Made by a program: the position numbers and the translations under genes
Shown: positions 1-6,051 of the stretch, in pieces
Numbering within the stretch: position 1 is the stretch's first letter
Layout of the letters: each line of letters opens with the position of its first letter
Source of the DNA: Bacteroidota bacterium
GTDB lineage: Bacteria; Bacteroidota; Bacteroidia; Chitinophagales; UBA2359
DNA: 11,475 nt
Reading direction: 5' to 3'
Assembly (NCBI GenBank): GCA_020631675.1
Contig: JAHDGT010000105.1
Coordinates: forward strand, 1 to 11,475
Notes under the pieces: generated by a model
Told to the model about the DNA's origin: nothing
What the model saw: the letters and a program-made list of their open reading frames with translations, nothing else
The model's database searches: none

Positions 1-36
1 CGACAGGCAGTGCGCTTAATAAGAACGGATAGCCCG

Positions 37-167
37 GTGACCGCAGTAAAAAGGGGGCAGGTGTTTCAATGCACAGATTGACCGTACAGACGTTGCATGC
101 AACGTCTCTACATTTGCCGTTTGGGAATGATCGTCCTTAAAGGAATCCCCCTTTTTATTGCGGTTAC
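37..167. repeat. MITE-like element with 21-bp terminal inverted repeats
   Basis: The arm at 37-57 (GTGACCGCAGTAAAAAGGGG followed by G) is matched in inverted orientation at 147-167, 19 of 21 positions agreeing. The 89 bp between them contain no ORF of note but do contain a near-perfect palindrome at 84-111. Size, arms and lack of coding capacity suggest a small non-autonomous element or a structured intergenic repeat. I could not find a convincing target-site duplication immediately outside the arms, so mobility is inference. The right arm supplies the -33 TTG of the promoter upstream of the DUF2480 gene. Confidence 0.55.
84..111. repeat. REP-like palindrome (GTACAGACGTTGC/GCAACGTCTCTAC)
   Basis: Positions 88-107 form a perfect 20-nt palindrome centred on TGCATGCA. 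Extending to 84-111 adds three more pairs and one mismatch (87 against 108). From general knowledge, palindromes of the GTAGAGACG...CGTCTCTAC type are widely dispersed in Bacteroidota and cyanobacterial intergenic DNA, often as REP sequences mobilised by Y1 (RAYT) transposases. No transposase is present here. It sits between the arms of the 37-167 inverted repeat. Confidence 0.65.
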
Positions 168-186
168 GCGCCATGATTTAAATTTG
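158..186 (+). promoter_or_regulatory. Promoter for the DUF2480-LytTR operon
   Basis: TTG at 158-160, 18-nt spacer, then TAAATTTG at 179-186, a full match to the Bacteroidota sigma consensus TTG-N17-23-TAnnTTTG. Transcription should begin near 192-194, giving a leader of about 67 nt before the ATG at 261. The -33 TTG lies inside the right arm of the inverted-repeat element at 147-167, so that element appears to contribute half of the promoter. Confidence 0.55.
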
Positions 187-213
187 AATGATAAAGTTTT
201 GACTGTTGAATGA

Positions 214-248
214 AAGCTTAACGTTTAACGTTCAACGCTCAAAGTTTA
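214..248. repeat. Degenerate heptamer tandem repeat, 5 units
   Basis: Five consecutive 7-bp units read AAGCTTA, ACGTTTA, ACGTTCA, ACGCTCA, AAGTTTA (consensus AMGYTYA). The array lies in the predicted 5' leader of the DUF2480 gene and ends 12 bp before its ATG. Degenerate heptamer arrays are a known kind of intergenic repeat; no function can be read from the sequence. A second array with another consensus lies at 11204-11238. Confidence 0.6.
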
Positions 249-260
249 AATACGGATGTT

Positions 261-785
261 ATGAGTGATGTGATCGTGAATAAGGTTGCCCAGAGTGGGA
301 TTGTCACTTTTAATTTGGAGACTTTGTTTCCGAAGGAGGAAGTGGTGGCTTTTGACCTGAAAGACTACCTGTTCAAGGGGCTGATCTTGCGGGAGAAGGA
401 CTTCCGAATGGCTATGAAGGAGCAGGATTGGAGTGTTTTCGCGGGCAAGCGAGTGGCGGTGTTCTGCTCTACGGATGCGATCATACCGGTCTGGGCATAT
501 ATGTTGGTGGCGACGCGTTTACAAGCGCATGCCACGGATGTGGTGCAGGGCGATGAGCGCACGCTTTTGACGCTTTGGTATCGAGATGCCATCGCAAAGC
601 TTGATGCGGAAGCTTATCGTGATAAAAGAGTAGTAGTGAAGGGTTGTGGGGCATTGCCTGTGCCGCCGAGTGCTTATGCCGAGATCAGTAGGTTGTTGAT
701 GCCTGTGGTAAAGAGCTTGATGTACGGGGAGCCTTGTTCTACCGTACCAATCTATAAGCCTAAGATGCAACGCAAACGTTCTTAA
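261..785 (+). CDS. DUF2480 family protein
   Basis: A 174-aa protein that I recognise as the Bacteroidota-restricted DUF2480 family, whose biochemical role is unknown. Family-like stretches are the N-terminal IVNKVAQSGIVTFNLE segment, DLKDYLFKGLILREKDFR (about residues 32-49), CSTDAIIPVWAYML (about 69-82), VVVKGCG (about 123-129) and the C-terminal KSLMYGEPCSTVPIYK. Several cysteines lie in these conserved stretches, but no metal-binding or catalytic role can be assigned. There is no signal peptide or membrane segment, so it should be cytoplasmic. Length is typical of the family and the ATG is the natural start. A LytTR response regulator starts 1 nt after its stop, so the two are almost certainly co-transcribed from the promoter at 158-186. 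Confidence 0.9.
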   Translation: MSDVIVNKVAQSGIVTFNLETLFPKEEVVAFDLKDYLFKGLILREKDFRMAMKEQDWSVFAGKRVAVFCSTDAIIPVWAYMLVATRLQAHATDVVQGDERTLLTLWYRDAIAKLDAEAYRDKRVVVKGCGALPVPPSAYAEISRLLMPVVKSLMYGEPCSTVPIYKPKMQRKRS

Positions 786-786
786 A

Positions 787-1554
787 ATGACGGATCCAAC
801 TAAAATCAGAGTGGTCATCATTGATGATGAAGAGGGAAGCCGACGTACGCTTTTTAATTTGCTGCGGGATTATTGTCCAGAGGTAGAGGTGGTGGACATG
901 GCGGATGGTGCGCCCAGCGGTTTATTGTCGATTAAAAAACATCAACCAGAATTGATCTTTCTGGATGTGCGCATGCCTGCGGGCGATGAGGGGTTCCAAT
1001 TATTGGATAGTTTACAAGATCTACAAGAAAAACCCGCAGTGGTCTTTACCACTTCTTTTGATGAATATGCGATCAGAGCGATCAAAGGGGCAGCACTGGA
1101 TTATTTGCTGAAGCCGATCAATATTTTAGAGTTGCAGAAGGCAGTGAATCGCTTTCGTAGGCGTAGTGCTGAAGATGCGGCTGATGAGCAAAATGGGCAA
1201 CAGCCAACAGACAATGCGACCGCCAGCAAAATTGGTTTGCCCAGTTTAGAGGGTATCACTTTTGTGGATATATCAGAGGTGATACGCTGCGAGGCGGATG
1301 GCAATTGCACGATTTTCCATCTCAAAGCGGGTAAGCGGATGATGGTGACCAAAACCCTCAAATACTACGATGAATTATTGAGCGAGCACGATTTTTACCG
1401 GGTACATGGCAGCCATTTGGTGAATATGCGCCACATTCATAAATATTTGAAAGAAGGCACGGTGCTCATGAGCGATGGCTCTCATGTATATGTATCCGCC
1501 CGCAAGAAAAAAGCATTTGTAGATACTTTACAAGAGCAGCAATATAAAATTTAA
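787..1554 (+). CDS. LytTR-family two-component response regulator
   Basis: A 255-aa DNA-binding response regulator. The receiver domain (about residues 7-120) has the acidic pair D13-D14, the phospho-acceptor D60 in FLDVRMP, T89 in the VFTTSFDEYA segment and K109 in DYLLKP. A linker rich in A, D, N and Q (about 127-147) leads to a LytTR domain (about 150-250) with FVDISEVIRCEADGN, the basic stretch KRMMVTKTLKYYDELL and FYRVHGSHLVNMRHI. LytTR regulators normally work with histidine kinases of the LytS/YesM type. No kinase is in the window, so this one is an orphan or is paired elsewhere. The ATG follows the DUF2480 stop by one base, indicating translational coupling. The gene ends 9 bp from the 3' end of convergent gldD. 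Confidence 0.93.
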   Translation: MTDPTKIRVVIIDDEEGSRRTLFNLLRDYCPEVEVVDMADGAPSGLLSIKKHQPELIFLDVRMPAGDEGFQLLDSLQDLQEKPAVVFTTSFDEYAIRAIKGAALDYLLKPINILELQKAVNRFRRRSAEDAADEQNGQQPTDNATASKIGLPSLEGITFVDISEVIRCEADGNCTIFHLKAGKRMMVTKTLKYYDELLSEHDFYRVHGSHLVNMRHIHKYLKEGTVLMSDGSHVYVSARKKKAFVDTLQEQQYKI

Positions 1555-1563
1555 CCGGGCCTA

Positions 1564-2184
1564 CTACTTCCACCTAAAAGTCTCAATCAGGTGGTCAATG
1601 TCCTTGCGCACAAAATCTACAACCGGACCAATTGAATCCTCATTGGGTGTTTCTTTGAAATAGAGCGATGCCCAGATGAAGTGCTTCGTACTATCTGTTA
1701 ATACGATCTGAGTAGAAGAGGCTGCATCTCCACCTACCAAATAGTAAATGCCATATACGCCCTGCTTGGTCACAAAGGCACTATCCTCAATATAATCTGC
1801 TTTTCGCACGTGCTTCAGATTCATTTTGTAGGCATCGCGTACCAATGTAGCCAAGTCGTTCCCCTTCTGATTCATTTCCTTATAGCTAAAATGCATCTGT
1901 GCGTTCAAGCCCGGAAATTTCAGATCCAGCCAGCATGGGTCTTGTGCTTTTTGCTTGAAGAAAACGGTATCACTATTAGGCGTAGCGTAAACCGGATGCT
2001 CGAAGCTATACGGACAATCTTCAGGTGCGTAGCTCTTATAAGCTTTTTGGGGTAACATCAATCTGGGGTATGCTTTTGGCTTGGGTATGGCATCACTGCT
2101 ACAAGCACTTAGTAAAGCAATGCCAAAGATCGTTAGCAGGCACCAAGCCTGTGCGTATAAAGGGAAAATATAAGCTAATTTCAA
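1564..2184 (-). CDS. gldD: Gliding motility lipoprotein GldD
   Basis: A 206-aa lipoprotein matching GldD, which Flavobacterium johnsoniae needs for gliding and T9SS function. Residues 1-27 are a signal peptide with lipobox LSAC, the acylated residue being C28. Family-typical segments follow: PKPKAYPRLMLP, PEDCPYSFE, CWLDLKFPGLNAQMHFSYKE, GVYGIYYLVGGDAASSTQ, LTDSTKHFIWASLYF and the C-terminal IETFRWK. The start must be TTG at 2184-2182: an in-frame stop lies six codons upstream, and the next ATG (residue 43) falls after the lipobox. It follows the deacetylase-family gene by 20 nt on the same strand, which suggests one transcript. In many Bacteroidota gldD directly follows gldE; here the two are well separated. 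Confidence 0.92.
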   Translation of the reverse strand: MKLAYIFPLYAQAWCLLTIFGIALLSACSSDAIPKPKAYPRLMLPQKAYKSYAPEDCPYSFEHPVYATPNSDTVFFKQKAQDPCWLDLKFPGLNAQMHFSYKEMNQKGNDLATLVRDAYKMNLKHVRKADYIEDSAFVTKQGVYGIYYLVGGDAASSTQIVLTDSTKHFIWASLYFKETPNEDSIGPVVDFVRKDIDHLIETFRWK

Positions 2185-2204
2185 AGTACAGTAGTTGTAT
2201 TAGT

Positions 2205-3542
2205 TCAAATCACTTCGACTTCCTTCTCCTCTTGCTGCTTGGCAGCGGCATAAGCCACTAGCTCGGCGTACATCTCTCGCCAGCCTTCCCAGCCGTGCGT
2301 CTCGCTGAGGGTATGATTGTGCCAGAGCGTCATGAACAAGCCGTTTACTAGAGCAGTCTCATCCACCAGTTTTTTCGCCAGTGCTAAGGCTTTATCCACC
2401 TCAAGACCCAGATGCAAACGCAAGCTCACATCCATTAACATGAAAGGATACACCTTCAAGCTGGTGCGCATCTCCAAAGTAAGATCGTAAAAATAAAAAG
2501 GTGTACAAGTCCCTGCCCTGAAGCCCACCCCTTTAGAGTAGCCCATCGTATAATCAGCCGTGATGTCGTGTTCGATCAGTTGTTGATATGTATCCGGCAA
2601 GTCCAAGCGCAAAAAATGCTGCCTGCTCTGTACAATATCCTTTTTCAGGATCCGCTGCAAACGCTTGGTCTCCAGTTCCAATGCCTCCCCATTCTCATTC
2701 GAGTCATAAGAAGGATGTACTCCCACTTCGGCATGATCCCCCGTAGAGCGGATCAACTCCTGGAAAGAGAGGTTCTCAATAGAGATGTTTTTATCAAACT
2801 CTCCATAATCCCCCACCAAGAAAAAATAAATGGGATCTAAGCGGTGTGTCTTTTGCAACTCCCGCTGAAAGGCGAAAGTATCATAAGGGTCTGGATTGCC
2901 ACCTAATAGCACCGAGAGTCGCTGCCGCACATTCGCCATCTCCCGATGGCGCAGATTATAGGCTAAGCCGCCCAGATTGCGTAGCACGCCCTTGTTTTTG
3001 AAAGCCCAAGCCAGATCAATATCATAGCTGGGTCTATAACGGAATTTTCTACGCTTATATTTCAGATCCGGATAGTATTGCAGCAAAACCTCCAACAGCA
3101 TCAAACACCAGCGATCCACCACCGCTTGATGTAAAAAATCATGCTCCACGGCCATGCTCTTATGTGCGGGGAAACGGCCGTGCTCATCCCGCTCCTTATC
3201 TAAGTACTCTTCATAGCGAGTAATCAGATAAAAAGTGGCCGCGAACAGATCAAAAGGCAGATCAGAGTTGTTCTTGCTGATGAAAAAAATCTTCGTATCA
3301 GCATAATCTTGCACCTTAATACGCTGAGGCTTGATCCCGTTCTCGAACAGCAGCGGCGAAGCATAAAAGAACATTTCCTCTCCATGTTGCCTGCTACTAT
3401 AGTTCAACTTCGGGCCTTTATAGTCGGCAAAGGCTTGCTTTTGGTTAATGATGCTGGCCTCTACCCCCAGCATATGCTCGAAGATATGCTCGAAGGTATA
3501 CGATAAACGATGCGTATTCTTGGGTGTGTAGATCAGCAGCAT
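2205..3542 (-). CDS. Polysaccharide deacetylase (NodB-fold) family protein
   Basis: A 445-aa protein of the Bacteroidota polysaccharide-deacetylase-like family (N-terminal extension plus carbohydrate-esterase-4-like barrel). Visible landmarks are YDID with D174/D176 in place of the NodB TFDDG motif, GVHPSY with H276 (metal-ligand motif), FRAGTCTPF with R342 (motif 3) and LWHNH with H408/H410 near the end (motif 5). It has no signal peptide, so it is probably cytoplasmic. The substrate cannot be named; N-acetylated surface or cell-wall glycans are the family expectation. The ATG at 3542 is preceded by a TATCTTTG -7 element at 3588-3581. gldD follows by 20 nt, linking it to envelope functions by context only. 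The C-terminus is a charged Q/E/K tail. Confidence 0.85.
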   Translation of the reverse strand: MLLIYTPKNTHRLSYTFEHIFEHMLGVEASIINQKQAFADYKGPKLNYSSRQHGEEMFFYASPLLFENGIKPQRIKVQDYADTKIFFISKNNSDLPFDLFAATFYLITRYEEYLDKERDEHGRFPAHKSMAVEHDFLHQAVVDRWCLMLLEVLLQYYPDLKYKRRKFRYRPSYDIDLAWAFKNKGVLRNLGGLAYNLRHREMANVRQRLSVLLGGNPDPYDTFAFQRELQKTHRLDPIYFFLVGDYGEFDKNISIENLSFQELIRSTGDHAEVGVHPSYDSNENGEALELETKRLQRILKKDIVQSRQHFLRLDLPDTYQQLIEHDITADYTMGYSKGVGFRAGTCTPFYFYDLTLEMRTSLKVYPFMLMDVSLRLHLGLEVDKALALAKKLVDETALVNGLFMTLWHNHTLSETHGWEGWREMYAELVAYAAAKQQEEKEVEVI

Positions 3543-3580
3543 CCAGTAGTGGAGATTTGCTATTTTGAAAGTAAGTGCTT

Positions 3581-3588
3581 CAAAGATA
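3581..3588 (-). promoter_or_regulatory. Putative -7 element for the deacetylase-gldD operon
   Basis: On the - strand this reads TATCTTTG, a full match to TAnnTTTG, 38 nt upstream of the ATG. No TTG is seen 17-23 nt further upstream, so the -33 element is weak or absent. The position would give a leader of about 30 nt. Confidence 0.4.
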
Positions 3589-3682
3589 CATCAATTCAAA
3601 AAGTTGTATTTCATGGCGCATACCCACAATAAAAGCCTGCTGACACACAGATTCACCTCTCTTCTGCGAGATGAAAAGCTAT

Positions 3683-3859
3683 AAACTATCGTAACTGTTT
3701 AGGTTGAGCAATTTTGGCTGAAAAATACCTTATTGCCCTTATACTTCAGCTTTCTTTCAAGCAAGCGCGCTGCGATTCCTTTCAAGAAGAGCTTCGTCTA
3801 AGAACAATAAGCTTGATTTTTCATCTCAAAAGCCCCAACCTAAATAGTTACAAACTATC
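3683..3859. mobile_element. 161-bp fold-back MITE with IS66-type ends and 8-bp target duplication
   Basis: The element spans 3691-3851. Its ends GTAACTGTTTAGGTTG (3691-3706) and CAACCTAAATAGTTAC (3836-3851) are inverted repeats matching at 15 of 16 positions. They are flanked directly by AAACTATC at 3683-3690 and 3852-3859, an exact 8-bp duplication. GTAA termini with 8-bp duplications are characteristic of the IS66 family, so this is probably an IS66-derived non-autonomous element; no transposase is present. Complementarity continues inward for about 70 nt per arm (for example CTTATTG against CAATAAG, and TGAAAAAT against ATTTTTCA), so nearly the whole element folds into one hairpin. It inserted immediately behind the stop codon of the lipoprotein gene ending at 3860. 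The 317-bp gap 3543-3859 holds no credible gene. Confidence 0.8.
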
Positions 3860-4252
3860 TCAATTATTAGGCGCACCATCCTCTAACCACAATCTCAATT
3901 TTTCTTGATCACATTCCGTCATGCTGGTCGGGCCTTCGGTACTGTATGTCGGAGGCATATCCCCGATAGTTATGGCACGTTGCATAATTTTAGTACGCGC
4001 CTCAAAAACGCCCGCATGTGAAGTGTAGAAGCCGGGGGCGAAACCACCATCGGCATGGCAAACATTGGCACTGCCCGGAAAATAACAGTAAGTTTCCAGT
4101 AGTGGAACGATGTCTAAAGAAAAGGAGATCGTGTCAGCGAAACCGCAGGGATTTTCTTCTGGATCTATAGGCTCATCCGCTTCATCATTATCGCAACTGA
4201 ATGCGAAGAGTAGGCATAAAAGCAGGGTGTAAATGGATAGGTACTTCTTCAT
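3860..4252 (-). CDS. Small lipoprotein with cytochrome-c-like (expanded CXnCH) motif
   Basis: A 130-aa predicted lipoprotein. Residues 1-19 form a signal peptide with C20 as the acylation site (FAFSC). The following DNDEADEPIDPEEN is strongly acidic, resembling the Bacteroidota lipoprotein export signal that sends lipoproteins to the cell surface. The rest resembles small c-type-cytochrome-like lipoproteins of this phylum: FSLDIVPLLETYC, then C56-X8-C65-H66, GFYTSHAGVFE, GDMPPT with M99 as a possible distal haem ligand, and a C-terminal LRLWLEDGAPNN. The Cys spacing is far longer than the usual two to four residues, so haem attachment is uncertain. Its ATG lies 45 bp after the 243-aa gene on the same strand with no evident promoter between, so they probably share a transcript. 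Its stop abuts the MITE. Confidence 0.72.
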   Translation of the reverse strand: MKKYLSIYTLLLCLLFAFSCDNDEADEPIDPEENPCGFADTISFSLDIVPLLETYCYFPGSANVCHADGGFAPGFYTSHAGVFEARTKIMQRAITIGDMPPTYSTEGPTSMTECDQEKLRLWLEDGAPNN

Positions 4253-4297
4253 GGTATTGGTTGATGTGTTCGAGTTGTAGGTCTGTATTGAATCAGC

Positions 4298-5029
4298 TTA
4301 AAAAAATAAAGTCACACGCATACCGACTTGCCTTGTATTTTTCTGATCAGAGAAGTAGGTACTTTGATTTAACGGACTCCAAATATGTGGCGAAAATTCC
4401 AGTTGCATGCCTGTGTTCTTGTTGATCTCAGCAGGTGCTGGCAGACTGTTCTTTTTATGTTGCGCTTGATTGCGTAACATGACCGCCTCGAACAAGCGTT
4501 TGTCGGCATTGATATTGAGTCGGTAATAGCCAAATATACTAGCAAAAAAGCCGCCCATCAAAATTAGGGTGTTGGGTTTGAAAAATACGCTTTTCACTGT
4601 TGTACGACTTGTTGACATCGCATTTTTGGCCGCAGCACCGATCCAGCCAGTATAAGAAACCAAGCTGGTGAGGATCATGGTCTTTCCAAAGCCCCTGTTC
4701 AGGCGGTAAGCGCGATAGCGTTCCATGGCTTCGGGATGCCCTTCAAAAAAAGGTTCTAAGCGATAACCCAGTACGCCAATGGACCGACAGTCAGCATCTC
4801 GACCTTCTATGCGATAGAGGATTCGGCGACCGACGGTATTGACTTTGGCGAGATTATCTACGGACACACTTCTACGCAAAAAGGGATGCTTTCGCTTTCC
4901 GATAATGATGTCTCCGGTGTGATAGGCGGAGAATGGACTTGTATCAGTCGGATCTTCTTGTGCGAACCCTTTTGAAGTACAGGATAAGCAAATTAGGAGG
5001 GTGAGCAATAATCGGGTAGACGTTTTCAT
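4298..5029 (-). CDS. Exported protein of unknown function
   Basis: A 243-aa protein that I do not recognise. Residues 1-24 form a signal peptide ending GFAQ, a common Bacteroidota cleavage site. The mature part is basic overall. It has two moderately hydrophobic stretches, ILTSLVSYTGWIGAAAK (about residues 118-134) and TLILMGGFFASIFGYY (about 153-168), which could be membrane helices. The C-terminus, RQVGMRVTLFF, ends in an aromatic residue after an alternating hydrophobic strand, as outer-membrane beta strands often do. The C of LSC (residue 17) is a poor lipobox, so signal peptidase I is more likely. It lies upstream of the cytochrome-like lipoprotein, 45 bp apart on the same strand. Envelope location is inferred; function is unknown. 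Confidence 0.75.
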   Translation of the reverse strand: MKTSTRLLLTLLICLSCTSKGFAQEDPTDTSPFSAYHTGDIIIGKRKHPFLRRSVSVDNLAKVNTVGRRILYRIEGRDADCRSIGVLGYRLEPFFEGHPEAMERYRAYRLNRGFGKTMILTSLVSYTGWIGAAAKNAMSTSRTTVKSVFFKPNTLILMGGFFASIFGYYRLNINADKRLFEAVMLRNQAQHKKNSLPAPAEINKNTGMQLEFSPHIWSPLNQSTYFSDQKNTRQVGMRVTLFF

Positions 5030-5097
5030 ATCCAGATCTTGGTGAAGGATGCTTGGATAACGACAAATGGGTATGCTTCGTTGTGCGGAGGAGGGGG

Positions 5098-5105
5098 CAA
5101 AAATA
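5098..5105 (-). promoter_or_regulatory. Weak candidate -7 element for the 243-aa exported protein gene
   Basis: On the - strand this reads TATTTTTG, matching TAnnTTTG, 68 nt upstream of the ATG at 5029. It overlaps the T-tract of the terminator that closes the preceding gene, so the match may simply reflect that tract. No suitable TTG is seen upstream. Confidence 0.2.
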
Positions 5106-5145
5106 AAAAAGCCAAGTAAGAAATAAGTTTCTTACTTGGCTTTTT
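5105..5145 (-). terminator. Strong intrinsic terminator after the T9SS-secreted protein gene
   Basis: GCCAAGTAAGAAA (5111-5123), a 4-nt loop, then TTTCTTACTTGGC (5128-5140) form a perfect 13-bp stem. On the - strand it is followed by TTTTTTATTTTT. The + strand side also ends in five T, so it could act in both directions. It lies 18 nt beyond the stop of the gene ending at 5164 and separates that gene from the 243-aa gene. Confidence 0.9.
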
Positions 5146-5163
5146 ACAAATCATCAGCGTAGA

Positions 5164-6018
5164 TTATCGTATGCTCAACTTGCGGCTTACTTGGTGTTCA
5201 TTACCCATTACTCGAATGATGTACAAACCTGGTGTAAGCTGCTCATGGGCTACATCAAATTGCATTTGATGCGCACCTGCGTTTTGTGTACCAGAGTAGA
5301 AAGATTGTAGCATTTGTCCTTTAAGGTCGAACAAAGCGATTTGAATGTTATCTGTACTATGCAATTGATAACGAACATTCACATCAGATACTACAGGGTT
5401 AGGGAATACTAAGATGTCCATATCACCCGCTTCCGCCAAATCATTGATACCGATACCGGGATCCGCCTCGAACACGCCTGAGTCATTGGTGTACACATTA
5501 TCACCAGCTGGGCCAGAAGCCGCATTAGCAGCTACCCCGGCGGCATAGAAAGTGATCTCACCCATATCGTCATCAGGAGCTGTCCACTCTACTACGTAGC
5601 TGTTATCTGTGCTTAACGGCAAGTTGAAGTGGTGGGCGTATTCTCTACCTGTACTCGAACTTTCGCCTACATTGATGAAGTTACCTGTATCAGCAGTGAA
5701 CGCACCTACGCTATTGCCTTCATTATCTACCGCCATCACTTCAAAACCGAAACGCGATTTTGAATCATCATCAACCAAAACGGTGATGTTATAGGTTTCA
5801 CCAGGCACATAGGCTTCAAAATCAGGTGTGATCGTTACACTACCTGGACCCGCATTGGCAGCACCAGAGTGGCAACCCGCACTGGCACAACTCAGCTCAC
5901 CTAATGCACCTGTACGCGCCAAAGGTGGCTGACTACTGTAAGTGTAGCTGTTGGGGTGGTTGAACATAAAGGCGAGCGTTAGAAATAGAACGCTTAAGAA
6001 TGTAGTTTTTTTGAGCAT
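5164..6018 (-). CDS. T9SS-secreted protein with CX4CH motif and C-terminal sorting domain
   Basis: A 284-aa secreted protein. I start it at MLKKTTFLSV (ATG 6018-6016) because a signal peptide of about 29 residues begins there; an in-frame ATG 84 nt upstream would put 28 unrelated residues in front of it. After the signal comes LARTGALGELSC with C44-X4-C49-H50, then a beta-rich domain (about residues 60-190) with YVPGETYNITV, SRFGFEVMAVD, YVVEWTAP and ITFYAAGVAANA. This resembles the Reeler-like/choice-of-anchor V domain, which usually carries a CxxCH-type motif near TGAPGE. Residues 204-284 are a classic T9SS type A sorting domain, from VFPNP through LFDLKGQ and LTPGLYIIRV to VSRKLSIR. It should be exported by Sec, then by T9SS, and attached or released at the surface. 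A terminator follows the gene. Confidence 0.88.
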   Translation of the reverse strand: MLKKTTFLSVLFLTLAFMFNHPNSYTYSSQPPLARTGALGELSCASAGCHSGAANAGPGSVTITPDFEAYVPGETYNITVLVDDDSKSRFGFEVMAVDNEGNSVGAFTADTGNFINVGESSSTGREYAHHFNLPLSTDNSYVVEWTAPDDDMGEITFYAAGVAANAASGPAGDNVYTNDSGVFEADPGIGINDLAEAGDMDILVFPNPVVSDVNVRYQLHSTDNIQIALFDLKGQMLQSFYSGTQNAGAHQMQFDVAHEQLTPGLYIIRVMGNEHQVSRKLSIR

Positions 6019-6051
6019 CTTAATAGGCTTATATCTGTGAAATAGAATTAA

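Noticed and set aside
88..107. The 20-nt palindrome as an intrinsic terminator or transcription-factor operator
   Set aside because: There is no T-tract on either side, and no gene ends immediately before it in the window; its resemblance to dispersed REP palindromes explains it better.
29..175. Target-site duplication around the 37-167 element
   Set aside because: The 8 bases outside each arm (atagcccg and gcgccatg) do not match, so recent transposition is not supported.
84..248. CRISPR array at the left edge
   Set aside because: The repeats are a single palindrome and a contiguous 7-bp array; there are no spaced direct repeats of 25-40 bp.
2025..2261. + strand frames antisense to gldD and the deacetylase gene
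   Set aside because: They are shadows of strongly supported - strand genes, without independent family features.
3714..3908. + strand 64-aa reading frame in the gap before the lipoprotein gene
   Set aside because: It lies mostly inside the fold-back MITE and runs into the antisense of the lipoprotein gene; it has no recognisable domain or promoter.
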